Made by a program: the position numbers and the translations under genes. Below are positions 32,503-40,306 of a DNA stretch of 40,306 nucleotides, in pieces (the stretch's first letter is position 1; every line of letters begins with the position of its first letter). The stretch is taken from assembly GCA_016190375.1 (NCBI GenBank), contig JACPQR010000138.1:1-40306 (forward strand), given 5' to 3'. This DNA is from Deltaproteobacteria bacterium. Lineage in GTDB: Bacteria > Myxococcota_A > Polyangia > JACPQR01. The notes beneath the pieces are model-generated. The model worked only from the letters and a program-made list of their open reading frames with translations, had not been told where the DNA came from and did not search any database.

Positions 32503-34847
32503 TTCATCCGGCGTGATATCGCCGCGACGAGGAGCGCCGCGATGGCGACGAAGCTCCACTTCCCCTCGCCCGGACCCGCGCCCGTCGCGCAGGCGCAGCC
32601 GCCGCCCTGGATGACGAGCGGATGGACGACGACCGGCGAGCCCACGCGGACGACGAAGGTGTCGCCCGTCCGACCGCTCCGGTCGCCCGACTCCTCGGAC
32701 CAGCGCAGGGGAGACAGCGCCGGCAGCTCGATCTCCCACATCGTTCCGTCCGGTACGTCGCAGCTCGCCTGGAGCGTCACTCGGACCGCAGGGCGCTCCA
32801 CGAGGGGAACGCCGTCGATGGACTCGAGGACGACCCGCGGCAGCCGATTGCCCTCGGGATCCGCCTCGTACAGCCTCGCCCCGTCGTCGATGAATCGAGC
32901 CCGCGCGATCCGCCCCGCGATCGCCGTGTCCTCGGACATCACGAAGCGTTCTCGCTCGTGGTCCGAGTGGAGGATCCCGAGGACGATCGCTGCCGTGCGA
33001 CCTGGCTGGAAGACGGGCGGATCGTCGTCGTCGCGCGCGCCGTCCACGAAGTAGCGGTCGTACAGCCCCTCGGGACGGGACGCGACGAGGGCCAGGACGC
33101 GCCCGCGCAGTCGATCCGCTTCGTCCTCGAAGCCGTAACGAGACAGAGCACGCAGGGCCTGCAGGAGCGACTCCGGCCGCACGGCGGCCGCGAGCGGGTC
33201 GTAGGCGGGGCTGTCGTAGGCGACCGACGGCAAGGGAGGGCGCGGTCCATCGTCGTCCCCCCAGAGCCGGTCGTCGGCGAGGAGCACATCGCGGACGACG
33301 CGCCGCGCGCGCTCCTCGTCCCGCGTGACGCCTGCCGCCAGTGGCCAGACCACGTGTGGCCCGACGGTCGTCGTGGGCAGCACGGTTCGCGTGTCCAGGT
33401 CCGCCCAGATGCCTTGCTCTTCGTCCCACAGCTCCTCGTCGATGTCTTCGCGAAGCTCGTCGGCACGCTCTCGGGTTCGCCCGGAGTCCTCGCCCGAGGC
33501 CGTCTCGAGGTCGGCCAGGGCCTCGAGGTACTCGAGGAAGTCCGAGTTGAGGTCCGGCGCCTCGAAGAACTGTGCCTCGCTCTCGAGCTCGTCCCCCTCC
33601 CCCGCCACGAATGGCCAGCGCGGCGAATCGACGAAGCCGCTCTCGGCGTGCGAGCCGTGGACGAGCAGACCCTCGCGCCGAAAGTCACGGTTGGTGCGCC
33701 ACCAGGCGGCGACTGACTGAAGGACCCTCACCGTGTCGTCGAGCTCGTCCTCCGAGAGGGCGACGCCCATCCCGATCGCCGCCCGGAAGGCCTGCGCCTG
33801 CAGCGGCGGAAGCGACCCGTTCGGCAACGGGTCTCGGGCGAGTGCGTCGTCGAAGCGGAACGGGACGTGCGAGTCGTCGGCGATCGCCCCGAGCTGGCCG
33901 AGCAGCGCGTCTCGCGCCAGCGCCGGATCGAAGGAGGCCACGGCCATCGCCTGGCGCGGAACGTCGGAGCCGTAGAACCCGTTGTCCAGCGACCGCGCGG
34001 CCGAGAGCATCGCGCGCTCGAGGTCTCCCCTGGGGGCGTACGCAGACGCGGAGAGGGCGGCCACGGCCATCTCCAGGATGCGCCGCGCCTCCTCGCCCGG
34101 CACGTCCGAGCACGACGCGGCCGCGACCCGCGCGCCGAAGTCCGCCGCCCGCCGGTCCCACGCGGCTTCCGCCCCTCCGAGCGTGTCGAGCGCGTCGAGG
34201 CCCCGGAGCCCGGCCTCGGCCGCCGCCGTCGCGTCATCGCCCGCCCCGATGACGAAGGCACCCGTCGGGCCGCGAAGCTCCGATCTCCGATCGGTCGTCG
34301 TGATCGCCGGGGCGCCACCCGCATCGCCGATCCAGATCGAAGTTCGTGCCCCGTCGAGGTCCACCGCGGCTCCACCCGAGTCTTCCCGCGCGCCGCCCGC
34401 GCCGAGGACCAGCGCCGAGCCGGCGTCCCGGATCGCGATGACGAGCGCGTCGCGCTCGATCCAGAAGACCCGGAGCGGCCCGTCCTCCCATCCCCAGGGC
34501 GCAAAGCGGACGCTGCGCTCCCCCTGGGCGGGCTCGGTCCAGATCGCCGCGAGCCTTCCCCGGCCGTCGCTCCGTCCATCGAGGAGCGCAACGGCGGCCG
34601 CCGCCTCCTCGCCGACCTCGTCGTCTGGATCGAGGATGGCCTTGACGCCGAAGTGGCCGCCGAACGCGGCGAGGGCGCCCCCGGCCGTCCGCCGCTCGAC
34701 GTACGCCGGCGCACCCGTCCACGGCACGGCGGCGCAGCGGGGATCCCAGCGCTCCTCGTCCGCGTTCGCAATGCCCGACACGGCGAGGAGCCCGAGGAGC
34801 GCCGTCGCCTCGCTCACCAATGGCAACGGACAGCACGCCGGGCGCAC
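32463..34847 (-). CDS. exported six-hairpin-glycosidase-like protein with MYXO-CTERM-like tail
   Basis: 794 residues from GTG 34847, with GTG 34817 as alternative. The signal ends LLGLLAVSGIANADEE. The N-terminal part (to about 260) is beta-rich; the middle and C-terminal part is an alpha/alpha toroid-like sequence with SLDNGFYGSDVPRQAMAVAS, DSHVPFRFDD, NSDFLEYLEALADLE, LWDEEQGIWADLDTR and LGPHVVWPLAAG-like repeats, typical of six-hairpin glycosidases (GH15/GH63-type fold). The specific substrate and catalytic pair are not fixed. After a beta-sandwich comes GGGCACAT, a hydrophobic helix and SRRMNQVARVRRR, a MYXO-CTERM-like tail. It is last in the FHA-GGDEF, glmM operon, 10 bases after the glmM stop. 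Confidence 0.65.
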   Translation of the reverse strand: MRPACCPLPLVSEATALLGLLAVSGIANADEERWDPRCAAVPWTGAPAYVERRTAGGALAAFGGHFGVKAILDPDDEVGEEAAAAVALLDGRSDGRGRLAAIWTEPAQGERSVRFAPWGWEDGPLRVFWIERDALVIAIRDAGSALVLGAGGAREDSGGAAVDLDGARTSIWIGDAGGAPAITTTDRRSELRGPTGAFVIGAGDDATAAAEAGLRGLDALDTLGGAEAAWDRRAADFGARVAAASCSDVPGEEARRILEMAVAALSASAYAPRGDLERAMLSAARSLDNGFYGSDVPRQAMAVASFDPALARDALLGQLGAIADDSHVPFRFDDALARDPLPNGSLPPLQAQAFRAAIGMGVALSEDELDDTVRVLQSVAAWWRTNRDFRREGLLVHGSHAESGFVDSPRWPFVAGEGDELESEAQFFEAPDLNSDFLEYLEALADLETASGEDSGRTRERADELREDIDEELWDEEQGIWADLDTRTVLPTTTVGPHVVWPLAAGVTRDEERARRVVRDVLLADDRLWGDDDGPRPPLPSVAYDSPAYDPLAAAVRPESLLQALRALSRYGFEDEADRLRGRVLALVASRPEGLYDRYFVDGARDDDDPPVFQPGRTAAIVLGILHSDHERERFVMSEDTAIAGRIARARFIDDGARLYEADPEGNRLPRVVLESIDGVPLVERPAVRVTLQASCDVPDGTMWEIELPALSPLRWSEESGDRSGRTGDTFVVRVGSPVVVHPLVIQGGGCACATGAGPGEGKWSFVAIAALLVAAISRRMNQVARVRRRSAAR

Positions 34848-34857
34848 GGCAGGCCCT

Positions 34858-36285
34858 TCAGCCCAGCGCGCTCTGCAGCGCGGCCGCGATCGAGTCCGCG
34901 TGCGACTTGATCTGCGCTTCGTCCGGGCCCTCGATCATGATGCGCACCTTGGGCTCGGTGCCGCTGAACCTGACGACGACCCGGCCTTCGTTGCCCAGCT
35001 TCTTCTCGGCCGCCTTGATGGCCCTGTCGACCTCGGGCAGCTCGTCCAGGGGTCTCTTGTGGGCCACCTTCAAGTTCACGAGGAGCTGGGGCACGCGCTC
35101 CATCGCCTCCGCGGCGAGCTCCGAGATGGACCGCGACTCCCGGACCATCACGGCCAGCACCTGCAGCGCCGCGATGAGCCCGTCGCCCGTCGTCGTGTAG
35201 TCGAGGAAGACCAGGTGTCCGGACTGCTCTCCACCGATGTTGTAGCCGTGCCTGCGCATGGCCTCGACGACGTAGCGGTCGCCGACCGCCGTGCGCACGA
35301 GCTTGCCTCCGGCCCGCTCGATTGCCCGCTCGAGCCCCAGGTTCGACATGACCGTCGCGACCAGGGTCTTCTTGCGCAGCGAGTGGTCGGCCAGCCTGCG
35401 TGCCCCGACGAGCGCCATGATGGCGTCGCCGTCGACGACGTGGCCGTGCTCGTCGACCACGATGAGTCGATCGGCGTCTCCGTCCAGCGCGATCCCGATG
35501 TCGGCCCGAGCGCTCTTGACCTCACGGGCGAGCTGGGCCGGATGGAGCGCGCCACAGTTGAGGTTGATGTTCTTGCCGTTGGGCTTGACGCCGAGCGTCC
35601 GGACCTCGCCGCCCAGCTCCTCGAGGACCAACGGGCCTGCCCTGTAGGCAGCCCCGTGGGCGCAATCCACGACGATCCTGAGGCCGTCCAGGCGGAGCTC
35701 CCGCGGGAAGGTCGACTTGACGAACGTGACGTAGCGCCCGAGCGCATCCTGGATCCTGAAGGCCTTGCCGAGATCGGCCGAAGTCGGCAAGGACGCGAGC
35801 CCCCCGTCCCCGAAGACGATCGACTCGAGCTCGCTCTCGACCTCGTCGGGCAGCTTGTACCCGTCTCGCCCGAAGATCTTGATTCCGTTGTCCGCGTACG
35901 GATTGTGCGAGGCGGAGATCACGACGCCCGCGTCCGCCCTCATCGCCTGCGTCATGTGAGCGATTCCGGGCGTGGGCAGGGGCCCGACGAGGTAGACGTC
36001 GCCGCCCGCGCTGGCGATGCCGGACACGAGGGCGGATTCGAGCATGTAGCCGCTCAGCCGGGTGTCCTTGCCGATCACCACCCGCGAGTGGTGCCCTCCC
36101 CTGCCGATCACCTTCACGATCGCGCGGCCGATGGCCATCGCGATCTCGGTGGTCATCGGATAGGTGTTCGCCTCGCCTCGCACTCCGTCGGTGCCGAAGA
36201 TCTTCCGCTCCACGCGGGGTCCCCGGCGATGCTCGGTCGCCGCGGAGGTCGTCATCGGGGCTTTCGCCATCTCGGCCTTGACCAT
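34858..36285 (-). CDS. glmM: phosphoglucosamine mutase
   Basis: 475 residues. The enzyme converts glucosamine-6-phosphate to glucosamine-1-phosphate for UDP-GlcNAc, peptidoglycan and LPS synthesis. All alpha-phosphohexomutase motifs are present: FGTDGVRGEANTYPMT, the phospho-serine loop SASHNPYADNGIK with S126, metal loop ALDGDADRL, sugar loop GGEQSGH and phosphate loop RFSGTEPKVRIM. The first 24 residues before VERKIFGTDG exceed the usual length, so ATG 36270 or 36255 may be the true start. The MurG-type neighbour glmS is not in the window; instead glmM sits between a GGDEF regulator (21 bases) and a glycosidase-like protein (10 bases) and is likely co-transcribed with both. Confidence 0.96.
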   Translation of the reverse strand: MVKAEMAKAPMTTSAATEHRRGPRVERKIFGTDGVRGEANTYPMTTEIAMAIGRAIVKVIGRGGHHSRVVIGKDTRLSGYMLESALVSGIASAGGDVYLVGPLPTPGIAHMTQAMRADAGVVISASHNPYADNGIKIFGRDGYKLPDEVESELESIVFGDGGLASLPTSADLGKAFRIQDALGRYVTFVKSTFPRELRLDGLRIVVDCAHGAAYRAGPLVLEELGGEVRTLGVKPNGKNINLNCGALHPAQLAREVKSARADIGIALDGDADRLIVVDEHGHVVDGDAIMALVGARRLADHSLRKKTLVATVMSNLGLERAIERAGGKLVRTAVGDRYVVEAMRRHGYNIGGEQSGHLVFLDYTTTGDGLIAALQVLAVMVRESRSISELAAEAMERVPQLLVNLKVAHKRPLDELPEVDRAIKAAEKKLGNEGRVVVRFSGTEPKVRIMIEGPDEAQIKSHADSIAAALQSALG

Positions 36286-36306
36286 GGCAAGATCGGACCG
36301 CCCCGG

Positions 36307-37290
36307 TCAAGGCCGGCGCCGGCGCGTCCCCCGCGTGGCCACGCAGACGCGATCGCGCCCGGTCCGCTTGGCGCGCAGGAGCGCCTCATCGGCGGCTCCG
36401 ACGAACGCCGGGACGTCGTCGTACGGTCGATCCGGAGTGTGCGTGGCGACGCCGACGCTGATCGTCAACGAGATGGTCCGCCGGTGCCACGGGATCCTGG
36501 TCGTTCCAACCGTACTGCGTATCCGCTCCGCGAGCAGCACGGCTCCAGCCTGATCGATGCCGCGGACGATGATCGCGAACTCCTCGCCGCCGTACCGGCC
36601 CAGGACGTCCTCGGTCCGGACCGCCTCGGCGAGCATCTGGGCCAGGGCGCGGAGCACGGCGTCGCCCGCCGGGTGGCCGAGCTCGTCGTTGATCCGCTTG
36701 AAGTGATCCACGTCCAGGATGAGGAGCGACAGACGAGACCCGTGACGCTGCGCGAAGGCAAGCTCCCCTTCGAGCCGCTCGTCGAGGTACCGGCGGTTGT
36801 GGATGCCCGTGAGCGGATCCCGTATGGCGGACTGATAGAGCTGGAAGACGGCCGCTTGCTCCTCGGCGTCCTGCAGCGCCACCTCGAGGACGGCTCCGCC
36901 GATGCGGACCCGGTCACCGTCTCCCAGACGCCTCGGCCTGGCGATCCGCTCGTCCTCGACCCGCGTGCCGTTCGTGCTGCCCAGGTCCTCCACGAGGTAG
37001 GCGACGCCGCTCCGGTACACGCGGGCGTGGCGCCACGAGACCTCGGGATCGTCGATCCTCACCGAGGCGTCGTCGGCTCGACCGAGGACCATCGAGCCTC
37101 CGCGCACCGGGAAGACCGCGCCGGTCTGCGGCCCCAGGCGCATCGTCAGGGTGCACTGGTCCTTCTTCCTCGCCCCGAGCGGCCTCGGCGCGCGGTCCGA
37201 CTTGAGGGTCGACTTGGGTGCTCGCTGGGAGTTCTTTCGGCTCGGCACGGTCAGGCACGATGTTGCCTCGGAACGGTCGCTCTTCGCCAC
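36307..37290 (-). CDS. FHA-GGDEF protein (putative diguanylate cyclase)
   Basis: 327 residues from GTG 37290. A basic N-terminal stretch (1-45) precedes an FHA domain (about 46-140) with MVLGRADDASV, SWRH (85-88) and DLGSTNG, the residues that bind phospho-threonine. The GGDEF domain (about 150-315) has DPLTGIHNRRYLDE, LDVDHFKRIND, and active site GGEEF (234-238). The inhibitory I-site RxxD (225-228) is in place five residues before it. It should make cyclic di-GMP when docked to a phosphorylated partner, such as a Hanks-type kinase. The start codon overlaps the stop of the transposase remnant (TAGTG), so its original upstream region may have been replaced by insertion. Confidence 0.92.
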   Translation of the reverse strand: MAKSDRSEATSCLTVPSRKNSQRAPKSTLKSDRAPRPLGARKKDQCTLTMRLGPQTGAVFPVRGGSMVLGRADDASVRIDDPEVSWRHARVYRSGVAYLVEDLGSTNGTRVEDERIARPRRLGDGDRVRIGGAVLEVALQDAEEQAAVFQLYQSAIRDPLTGIHNRRYLDERLEGELAFAQRHGSRLSLLILDVDHFKRINDELGHPAGDAVLRALAQMLAEAVRTEDVLGRYGGEEFAIIVRGIDQAGAVLLAERIRSTVGTTRIPWHRRTISLTISVGVATHTPDRPYDDVPAFVGAADEALLRAKRTGRDRVCVATRGTRRRRP

Positions 37291-37547
37291 TACTCGGCGA
37301 GCGAAATCGACGTGCTCGCTCCCCGCCCGCGCCTGCTGCGCAACCCGTCCAGCAGCAGCGTGTAGACGGGCGGCGGATTCCGTGAGCCGCGCAGGCGCGC
37401 GACGAGGACGCGGTCCGGCAGGAGGTCACGACGCTTCGCGTCCGGCAAGCAATGCACGACCAGCCGCGTCACGAGGTGAAGGAATGCGCGGGGGTTGATG
37501 TCGTGCGCGATGCACCGCCATGCAAGGGTCTTCGTTGACGCACTAAG
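37290..37547 (-). pseudogene. IS66-like transposase remnant (C-terminal end)
   Basis: An open minus-strand frame of 85 codons without a plausible start reads TKTLAWRCIAHDINPRAFLH, then LVTRLVVHCLPDAKRRDLLP. This resembles the C-terminal element of IS66-family transposases (I-x-x-A-x-x-x-(I/V)-(N/D)-P-x-(A/E)-(F/Y/W)-L, then an Asp-LLP ending). The final 30 residues (NPPPVYTLLLDGLRS and a basic end) are not typical. The rest of the transposase, its DDE site and inverted repeats are missing. The tail stop TAG overlaps the FHA-GGDEF start, and its beginning overlaps the brnT promoter. The assignment is by pattern only. Confidence 0.5.
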
Positions 37548-37562
37548 CTAATAGCTTATACT
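37535..37562 (+). promoter_or_regulatory. consensus promoter, leaderless brnT transcript
   Basis: TTGACG (37535-37540), a 16-base spacer and TATACT (37557-37562); GTG 37568 begins 6 bases later, which is where transcription should start. The best promoter in the window. AAGCTAATAGCTT (37545-37557) in the spacer and -10 edge is a short inverted repeat (AAGCTA/TAGCTT) and could be the operator for toxin-antitoxin autoregulation. Confidence 0.7.
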
Positions 37563-37567
37563 GGGTC

Positions 37568-37864
37568 GTGCGGTTCGATTGGGACCCGAAGAAGGCGGCC
37601 CGCAACGAGAAGCTTCACGGGGTCACCTTCGAGGAAGCGAAGGAACTGTTCACGGACAGCGAAGATGTCCTCGAAATCTACGACGTGGAGCACAGCGAAG
37701 CGGAAGACCGATTCAAGTCCATTGGACCGATTCGCCGCGGGCTCGTCCTGGTCGTGTGGACCGAACGCTCGGACGACGTGATTCGGATCATCAGCGCGTG
37801 GTGGGCCACAAAGAACGAAGAGAAGGTGTACCGGGAGTTCTTGGAGGAGCGACATGGCAAGTAG
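37568..37864 (+). CDS. brnT: BrnT-type ribonuclease toxin
   Basis: 98 residues from GTG 37568. The start FDWDPKKAARNEKLHGVTFEEAK is the BrnT signature (FxWDxxKxxxNxxKHGVxFEEA), followed by EDRFKSIGPIRRGLVLVVWT and IRIISAWWATKNEEKVY, covering the RelE-like core. The family cleaves RNA and is normally neutralised by BrnA, a ribbon-helix-helix protein. No BrnA is encoded here; an XRE-type protein overlaps the end by 11 bases instead. Size is normal and the gene is intact. Lower GC around its promoter, the flanking transposase remnant and truncated RHS gene suggest recent arrival. Confidence 0.88.
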   Translation: MRFDWDPKKAARNEKLHGVTFEEAKELFTDSEDVLEIYDVEHSEAEDRFKSIGPIRRGLVLVVWTERSDDVIRIISAWWATKNEEKVYREFLEERHGK

Positions 37865-38141
37865 ACCAGAGCTGACACGTGAAGAGCTGCGACGCGCACT
37901 CACCCGAGCCCAAAGGGAGCGCATCGTGGCGGGTGACCTTCGACCCGGCGATGTCGCAGCGCTGCGGAGGTTCATCTGCCTTACTCAAGAGAACTTCGCG
38001 CGCGCGCTCGGCATCAGCGTCCACACGCTGCGGAACTGGGAGCAGGACCGCGTCGTGCCGGATGGTCCGGGCCTCGCGTTGCTGCGCATTGCGGCGCGTC
38101 ACCCACGGGTCATCAGGGACAATCTGAGATCCGCTGCGTAG
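37854..38141 (+). CDS. XRE/HigA-like helix-turn-helix antitoxin of BrnT
   Basis: 95 residues; ATG 37854 has GGAGGAGC upstream, inside the end of brnT. A charged N-terminal helix (LTREELRRALTRAQRE) is followed by the helix-turn-helix CLTQENFARALGISVHTLRNW, then EQDRVVPDGPGLALLRIAAR, the pattern of HigA/NadS-like antitoxins. The N-terminal helix probably wraps the toxin. It takes the place of BrnA as inferred antitoxin and repressor of the brnT promoter. The overlap ensures coupled translation with toxin first, the usual BrnT order. Confidence 0.82.
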   Translation: MASRPELTREELRRALTRAQRERIVAGDLRPGDVAALRRFICLTQENFARALGISVHTLRNWEQDRVVPDGPGLALLRIAARHPRVIRDNLRSAA

Positions 38142-38289
38142 TCAGTCGCGCGCCGCAGCAATCGCCCTCGGGTTGATTCGAGCCCTCGTAGATCCTCATC
38201 TGCGAGGTCGCGTACTTGATCCCGCGGGAATCTAGCGCCGACGTCCTCAGACTGCGGCCGGCCCGCCCTCCAGGGACGCTCATCGCCAT
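38113..38289 (-). CDS. small orphan reading frame at the RHS junction (doubtful)
   Basis: 58 residues from ATG 38289 or 38283: the middle, LDSRGIKYATSQMRIYEGS, is encoded by a run of 17 codons that nearly all end in G or C, as real genes here do. I recognise no family. It overlaps the end of the antitoxin gene by 29 bases and lies downstream of the truncated RHS gene on the same strand, so it may be the end of a gene that was broken at this junction (for instance the lost RHS tail) rather than an active gene. Bases 38290-38367 show nothing else. Confidence 0.25.
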   Translation of the reverse strand: MAMSVPGGRAGRSLRTSALDSRGIKYATSQMRIYEGSNQPEGDCCGARLTTQRISDCP

Positions 38290-38367
38290 CGCTCACAAAA
38301 CGCGCGGCTGCGCCAGAACGCCCTGGCCTTTCAGCTACTTGCAAGCCGAGTGCGTGTCCCGGATCAA

Positions 38368-40306
38368 TTACAAGGCGAGGTCGCCCGATGGCAAGTAGGC
38401 GTAGCGGACCTCGCGGCCCGCGATGTCGCTGGCCGTCTCCAGGCGGCCCTCTGGCGTGTACGTGAAGGAGACAACCAGCCGGCCCGCTGCATCCGTGACC
38501 GAGACCAAGCGGCCGCCGAGGTAGTCGAGCGTGACACGGTTGCCGTTGAGATTGTCCTCGTGGAGGAGCTCGCCCGACAACGCGAAGCGCTCGACACGGC
38601 CGTCGGGGGACTCGAGTGAGAAGCCGTCGGCGTCCTTGCTGAGGGTGTGGAATCGCGCGGGCGGCGGGTCGTACAGGTCCCCACCGAGCGAACGCCAGGT
38701 GCGCCTGCGGCCTTCCGCGTCGGTGTAGCTCACGTCTCCTGTCGCCCGATCCTCGTCCAGGCGGCGCTCGTAGCTGTGCGACCAGCCTGGACCGAGGCTC
38801 CGGGAGCGTGCGTCCAGAGAACTGTAGGTGCGCGTGAACACGATCGGGATGCCTCGGGCGGGGAGCGTCAGGTCCGTCTCGCTGAAGGTGTAGTTCCCGT
38901 TCGCCAGGTTGACCGTGGAGTCCGTGGGCTGCGACGAGTCCTCGCAGCTTCCCCCACCGCTGCCTGCTCCCTCCTCCTCGCCCGCCTCGCCGAGGTCGCC
39001 GTCGATCGCTCCCTCGACGACGTAGGCTCCCTCGCCCGTCTCCTCGCGGACCGCGATGTACGCATGCAGGTCACCCGGGACAGCGTCGGTCACCGGGAGC
39101 TGGGGTACCGTGATGACGTGGCCAGAGCGGAGCCGTGCCCGCATGTCCTCCTTGAGGTCGTCTGGGGCGCTGACGATGTCGAGGAGGTTCTCGGTAGCGG
39201 GCTCGATCGTCATGACGACCTGGCCTGTGGCTCTGGCGCGCTGGACGACCCGCACGGCGGACCACTGGTTGCGGTTCCAGTGTCCCTGGGCGACGCGGTG
39301 CTCGAGGAAGCTGCCGGTGTGGCCGGCGAGCTTGGTGATGAACGCGCTCCGGCCCTGGTCGCCGTCGATGGCGTACGGCGATACGAGGACTCGCCCCGCG
39401 TCGAACACCACCCTGTCCCTCGCCAGCGAGACGACCGCTCCGCCTACCGTCGTCACCCGGGGCCTCAGCGACGCCATCGCCTCGTTCACGTCCAAGAGAA
39501 GGCGGTTCCAGGTCACTCCCGCGATGACGTCGTACGCACGGTGTCTTTCGGCGAACCAGTCGAGACCCCAATCTTGCAGCTTCTCCGCCGTCCTCAGGTC
39601 GCCGGCGGGCAGAGACGCCATCCTCGCTCGGCTGGCTTCTCTGGCCTTGCGTAGGTCACCTCCGACATCGAGGATGAATGCGTAGACGCCGCCCACGACA
39701 ACTGGGTGCACGGCGCTTCTCGCCTCGCGGTAGCGGGAGGGGTGACCGAGGATGACCTCCACCCTGGCTTCGCGGCCGGGGTCGTCAGCGGGGCCCTGGG
39801 CCATCGGCTCTCCGTCAACGCTCAGGACGGGACGGAGGCGGTAGAGCCACGGGGAAGCGCCGTCGATCCCGCCGTGGTCGGCGAGGACCTGCGCGTCCGT
39901 CTCCGTCGCGGGCTCGTAGGTCAACGAAATAGTGTGGCCGTAGAGCGCCGGCATCGACGACGACCAGTCGATCACCGTGCTTCCGCTCGAGCTCTGAACG
40001 CGGAGCTGGACGCCGTGGCGTAGGCCGCCGCCCAGGTCGCTGCCGACCTCGTAGGCTCCAGGGAGCGTCGGCGACCTCATGGCCGCCGGCTCCTCGGGCA
40101 GGATCGAGAGCTCGTCCCGGATCACGGAGCGCCGCCGGTTCGCGTCGGCGACTGTCTTGCAGGGCAGGCCCTGGCTTCGGGCGTACGCGAGCACCGTGCG
40201 GGACAGGACCTCCGCGGGCGACTCGGTCTGCTCGCGCGACAGGTAGCCGGCGAAGTCGAAGTCGACGCCTTCCCTCAGGTCCACGTATGCATCGTCTCGC
40301 CAGAGC
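38368..40306 (-). CDS. RHS/YD-repeat protein, truncated at the 3' end (5' end outside window)
   Basis: The frame is open to the window edge (645 residues seen). The first part, DDAYVDLREGVDFDFAGYLS and LLPEEPxxM-like text, looks like the end of a transglutaminase-type domain found before RHS regions. The middle is a long envelope-like region without a known motif. Then the RHS N-terminal signature appears: STVNLANGNYTFSETDLTLP, IVFTRTYSSLDARSRSLGPG, WSHSYERRL, and YD-type repeats such as GRLVSVTDAAGRLVVSFTYT and GREVRYAYLPSGDLAL. The gene stops after about four repeats at TAA 38368-38370, with no RHS core end, no DPxGL cleavage motif and no toxic tip. Intact relatives are large secreted or surface toxins; this one is probably a broken form next to a toxin-antitoxin and IS scar. 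Confidence 0.8.
   Translation of the reverse strand, partial: LWRDDAYVDLREGVDFDFAGYLSREQTESPAEVLSRTVLAYARSQGLPCKTVADANRRRSVIRDELSILPEEPAAMRSPTLPGAYEVGSDLGGGLRHGVQLRVQSSSGSTVIDWSSSMPALYGHTISLTYEPATETDAQVLADHGGIDGASPWLYRLRPVLSVDGEPMAQGPADDPGREARVEVILGHPSRYREARSAVHPVVVGGVYAFILDVGGDLRKAREASRARMASLPAGDLRTAEKLQDWGLDWFAERHRAYDVIAGVTWNRLLLDVNEAMASLRPRVTTVGGAVVSLARDRVVFDAGRVLVSPYAIDGDQGRSAFITKLAGHTGSFLEHRVAQGHWNRNQWSAVRVVQRARATGQVVMTIEPATENLLDIVSAPDDLKEDMRARLRSGHVITVPQLPVTDAVPGDLHAYIAVREETGEGAYVVEGAIDGDLGEAGEEEGAGSGGGSCEDSSQPTDSTVNLANGNYTFSETDLTLPARGIPIVFTRTYSSLDARSRSLGPGWSHSYERRLDEDRATGDVSYTDAEGRRRTWRSLGGDLYDPPPARFHTLSKDADGFSLESPDGRVERFALSGELLHEDNLNGNRVTLDYLGGRLVSVTDAAGRLVVSFTYTPEGRLETASDIAGREVRYAYLPSGDLAL

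Overview
The window is high-GC, gene-dense DNA that most likely comes from a myxobacterium-like organism (Myxococcota, Polyangia or relatives). The clues are two proteins ending in a MYXO-CTERM-like tail (a GCAC motif, a membrane helix, then arginines), DNDCDG calcium-type repeats behind a VWA domain, a Ser/Thr kinase with the HRDVSPQN catalytic loop, and many lipoproteins with Asp/Gly/Glu-rich linkers. GTG and TTG starts are common. I see no rRNA, tRNA or CRISPR array.

Layout. 1-2466: end of a ferredoxin-like gene, a SLOG-family protein, a HicB antitoxin fragment, a YfcF-type glutathione transferase, and a minus-strand universal stress protein coupled to a small receiver-like protein. 2467-2948: non-coding, with a hairpin-forming repeat and a perfect inverted repeat. 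2949-4316: NtrC-type sigma-54 activator. 4324-7389 (minus): an operon of rhodanese-MoeB, a sensor-like lipoprotein and RlmN. 7540-11753: secreted or surface proteins (lipase-like hydrolase, VWA/DNDCDG protein, 3D-domain lipoprotein). 11833-12361: an AbrB-type antitoxin with a wrecked PIN toxin that carries a second copy of the hairpin repeat. 12432-13769: a membrane-anchored protein and a PAP2 phosphatase. 13755-15977 (minus): a two-gene Rieske/cytochrome b complex in which cytochrome b is fused to two c-type haem domains. 16051-19286: a VWA protein lacking its signal peptide and two paralogous PPC-domain lipoproteins. 19282-27959: an Omp85 (BamA/TamA-like) protein and a TamB protein, separated by a cyclophilin and a triple-repeat Cys-rich lipoprotein on the other strand. 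27956-31662: Ser/Thr kinase with PEGA-like tail, a lipoprotein and a DegP/HtrA-like protease. 31885-37290: Uma2 protein, then a minus-strand operon of FHA-GGDEF regulator, GlmM and a six-hairpin-glycosidase-like MYXO-CTERM protein. 37290-40306: a mobile/accessory junction with an IS66-like transposase remnant, an intact BrnT toxin with an XRE-type antitoxin, and an RHS/YD protein truncated at its 3' end and cut by the window edge.

Much of the window serves the cell envelope: outer-membrane insertion and TAM-type transport, periplasmic quality control, surface lipoproteins, peptidoglycan precursor synthesis and respiratory electron transfer. Genes are packed tightly: several starts overlap the previous stop (ATGA, TTGA, ATTGA, TAGTG), and convergent genes share stop regions. 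The most unusual points are the palindromic repeat family (about 2652-2770 and 12163-12286, the second inside a toxin gene), the Omp85 protein with a lipobox and no canonical start, the b6-type cytochrome b-dihaem c fusion, very short or absent 5' leaders behind clear -10 boxes, and the RHS/toxin-antitoxin/IS junction. I found no clear multi-gene system of an entirely new kind.
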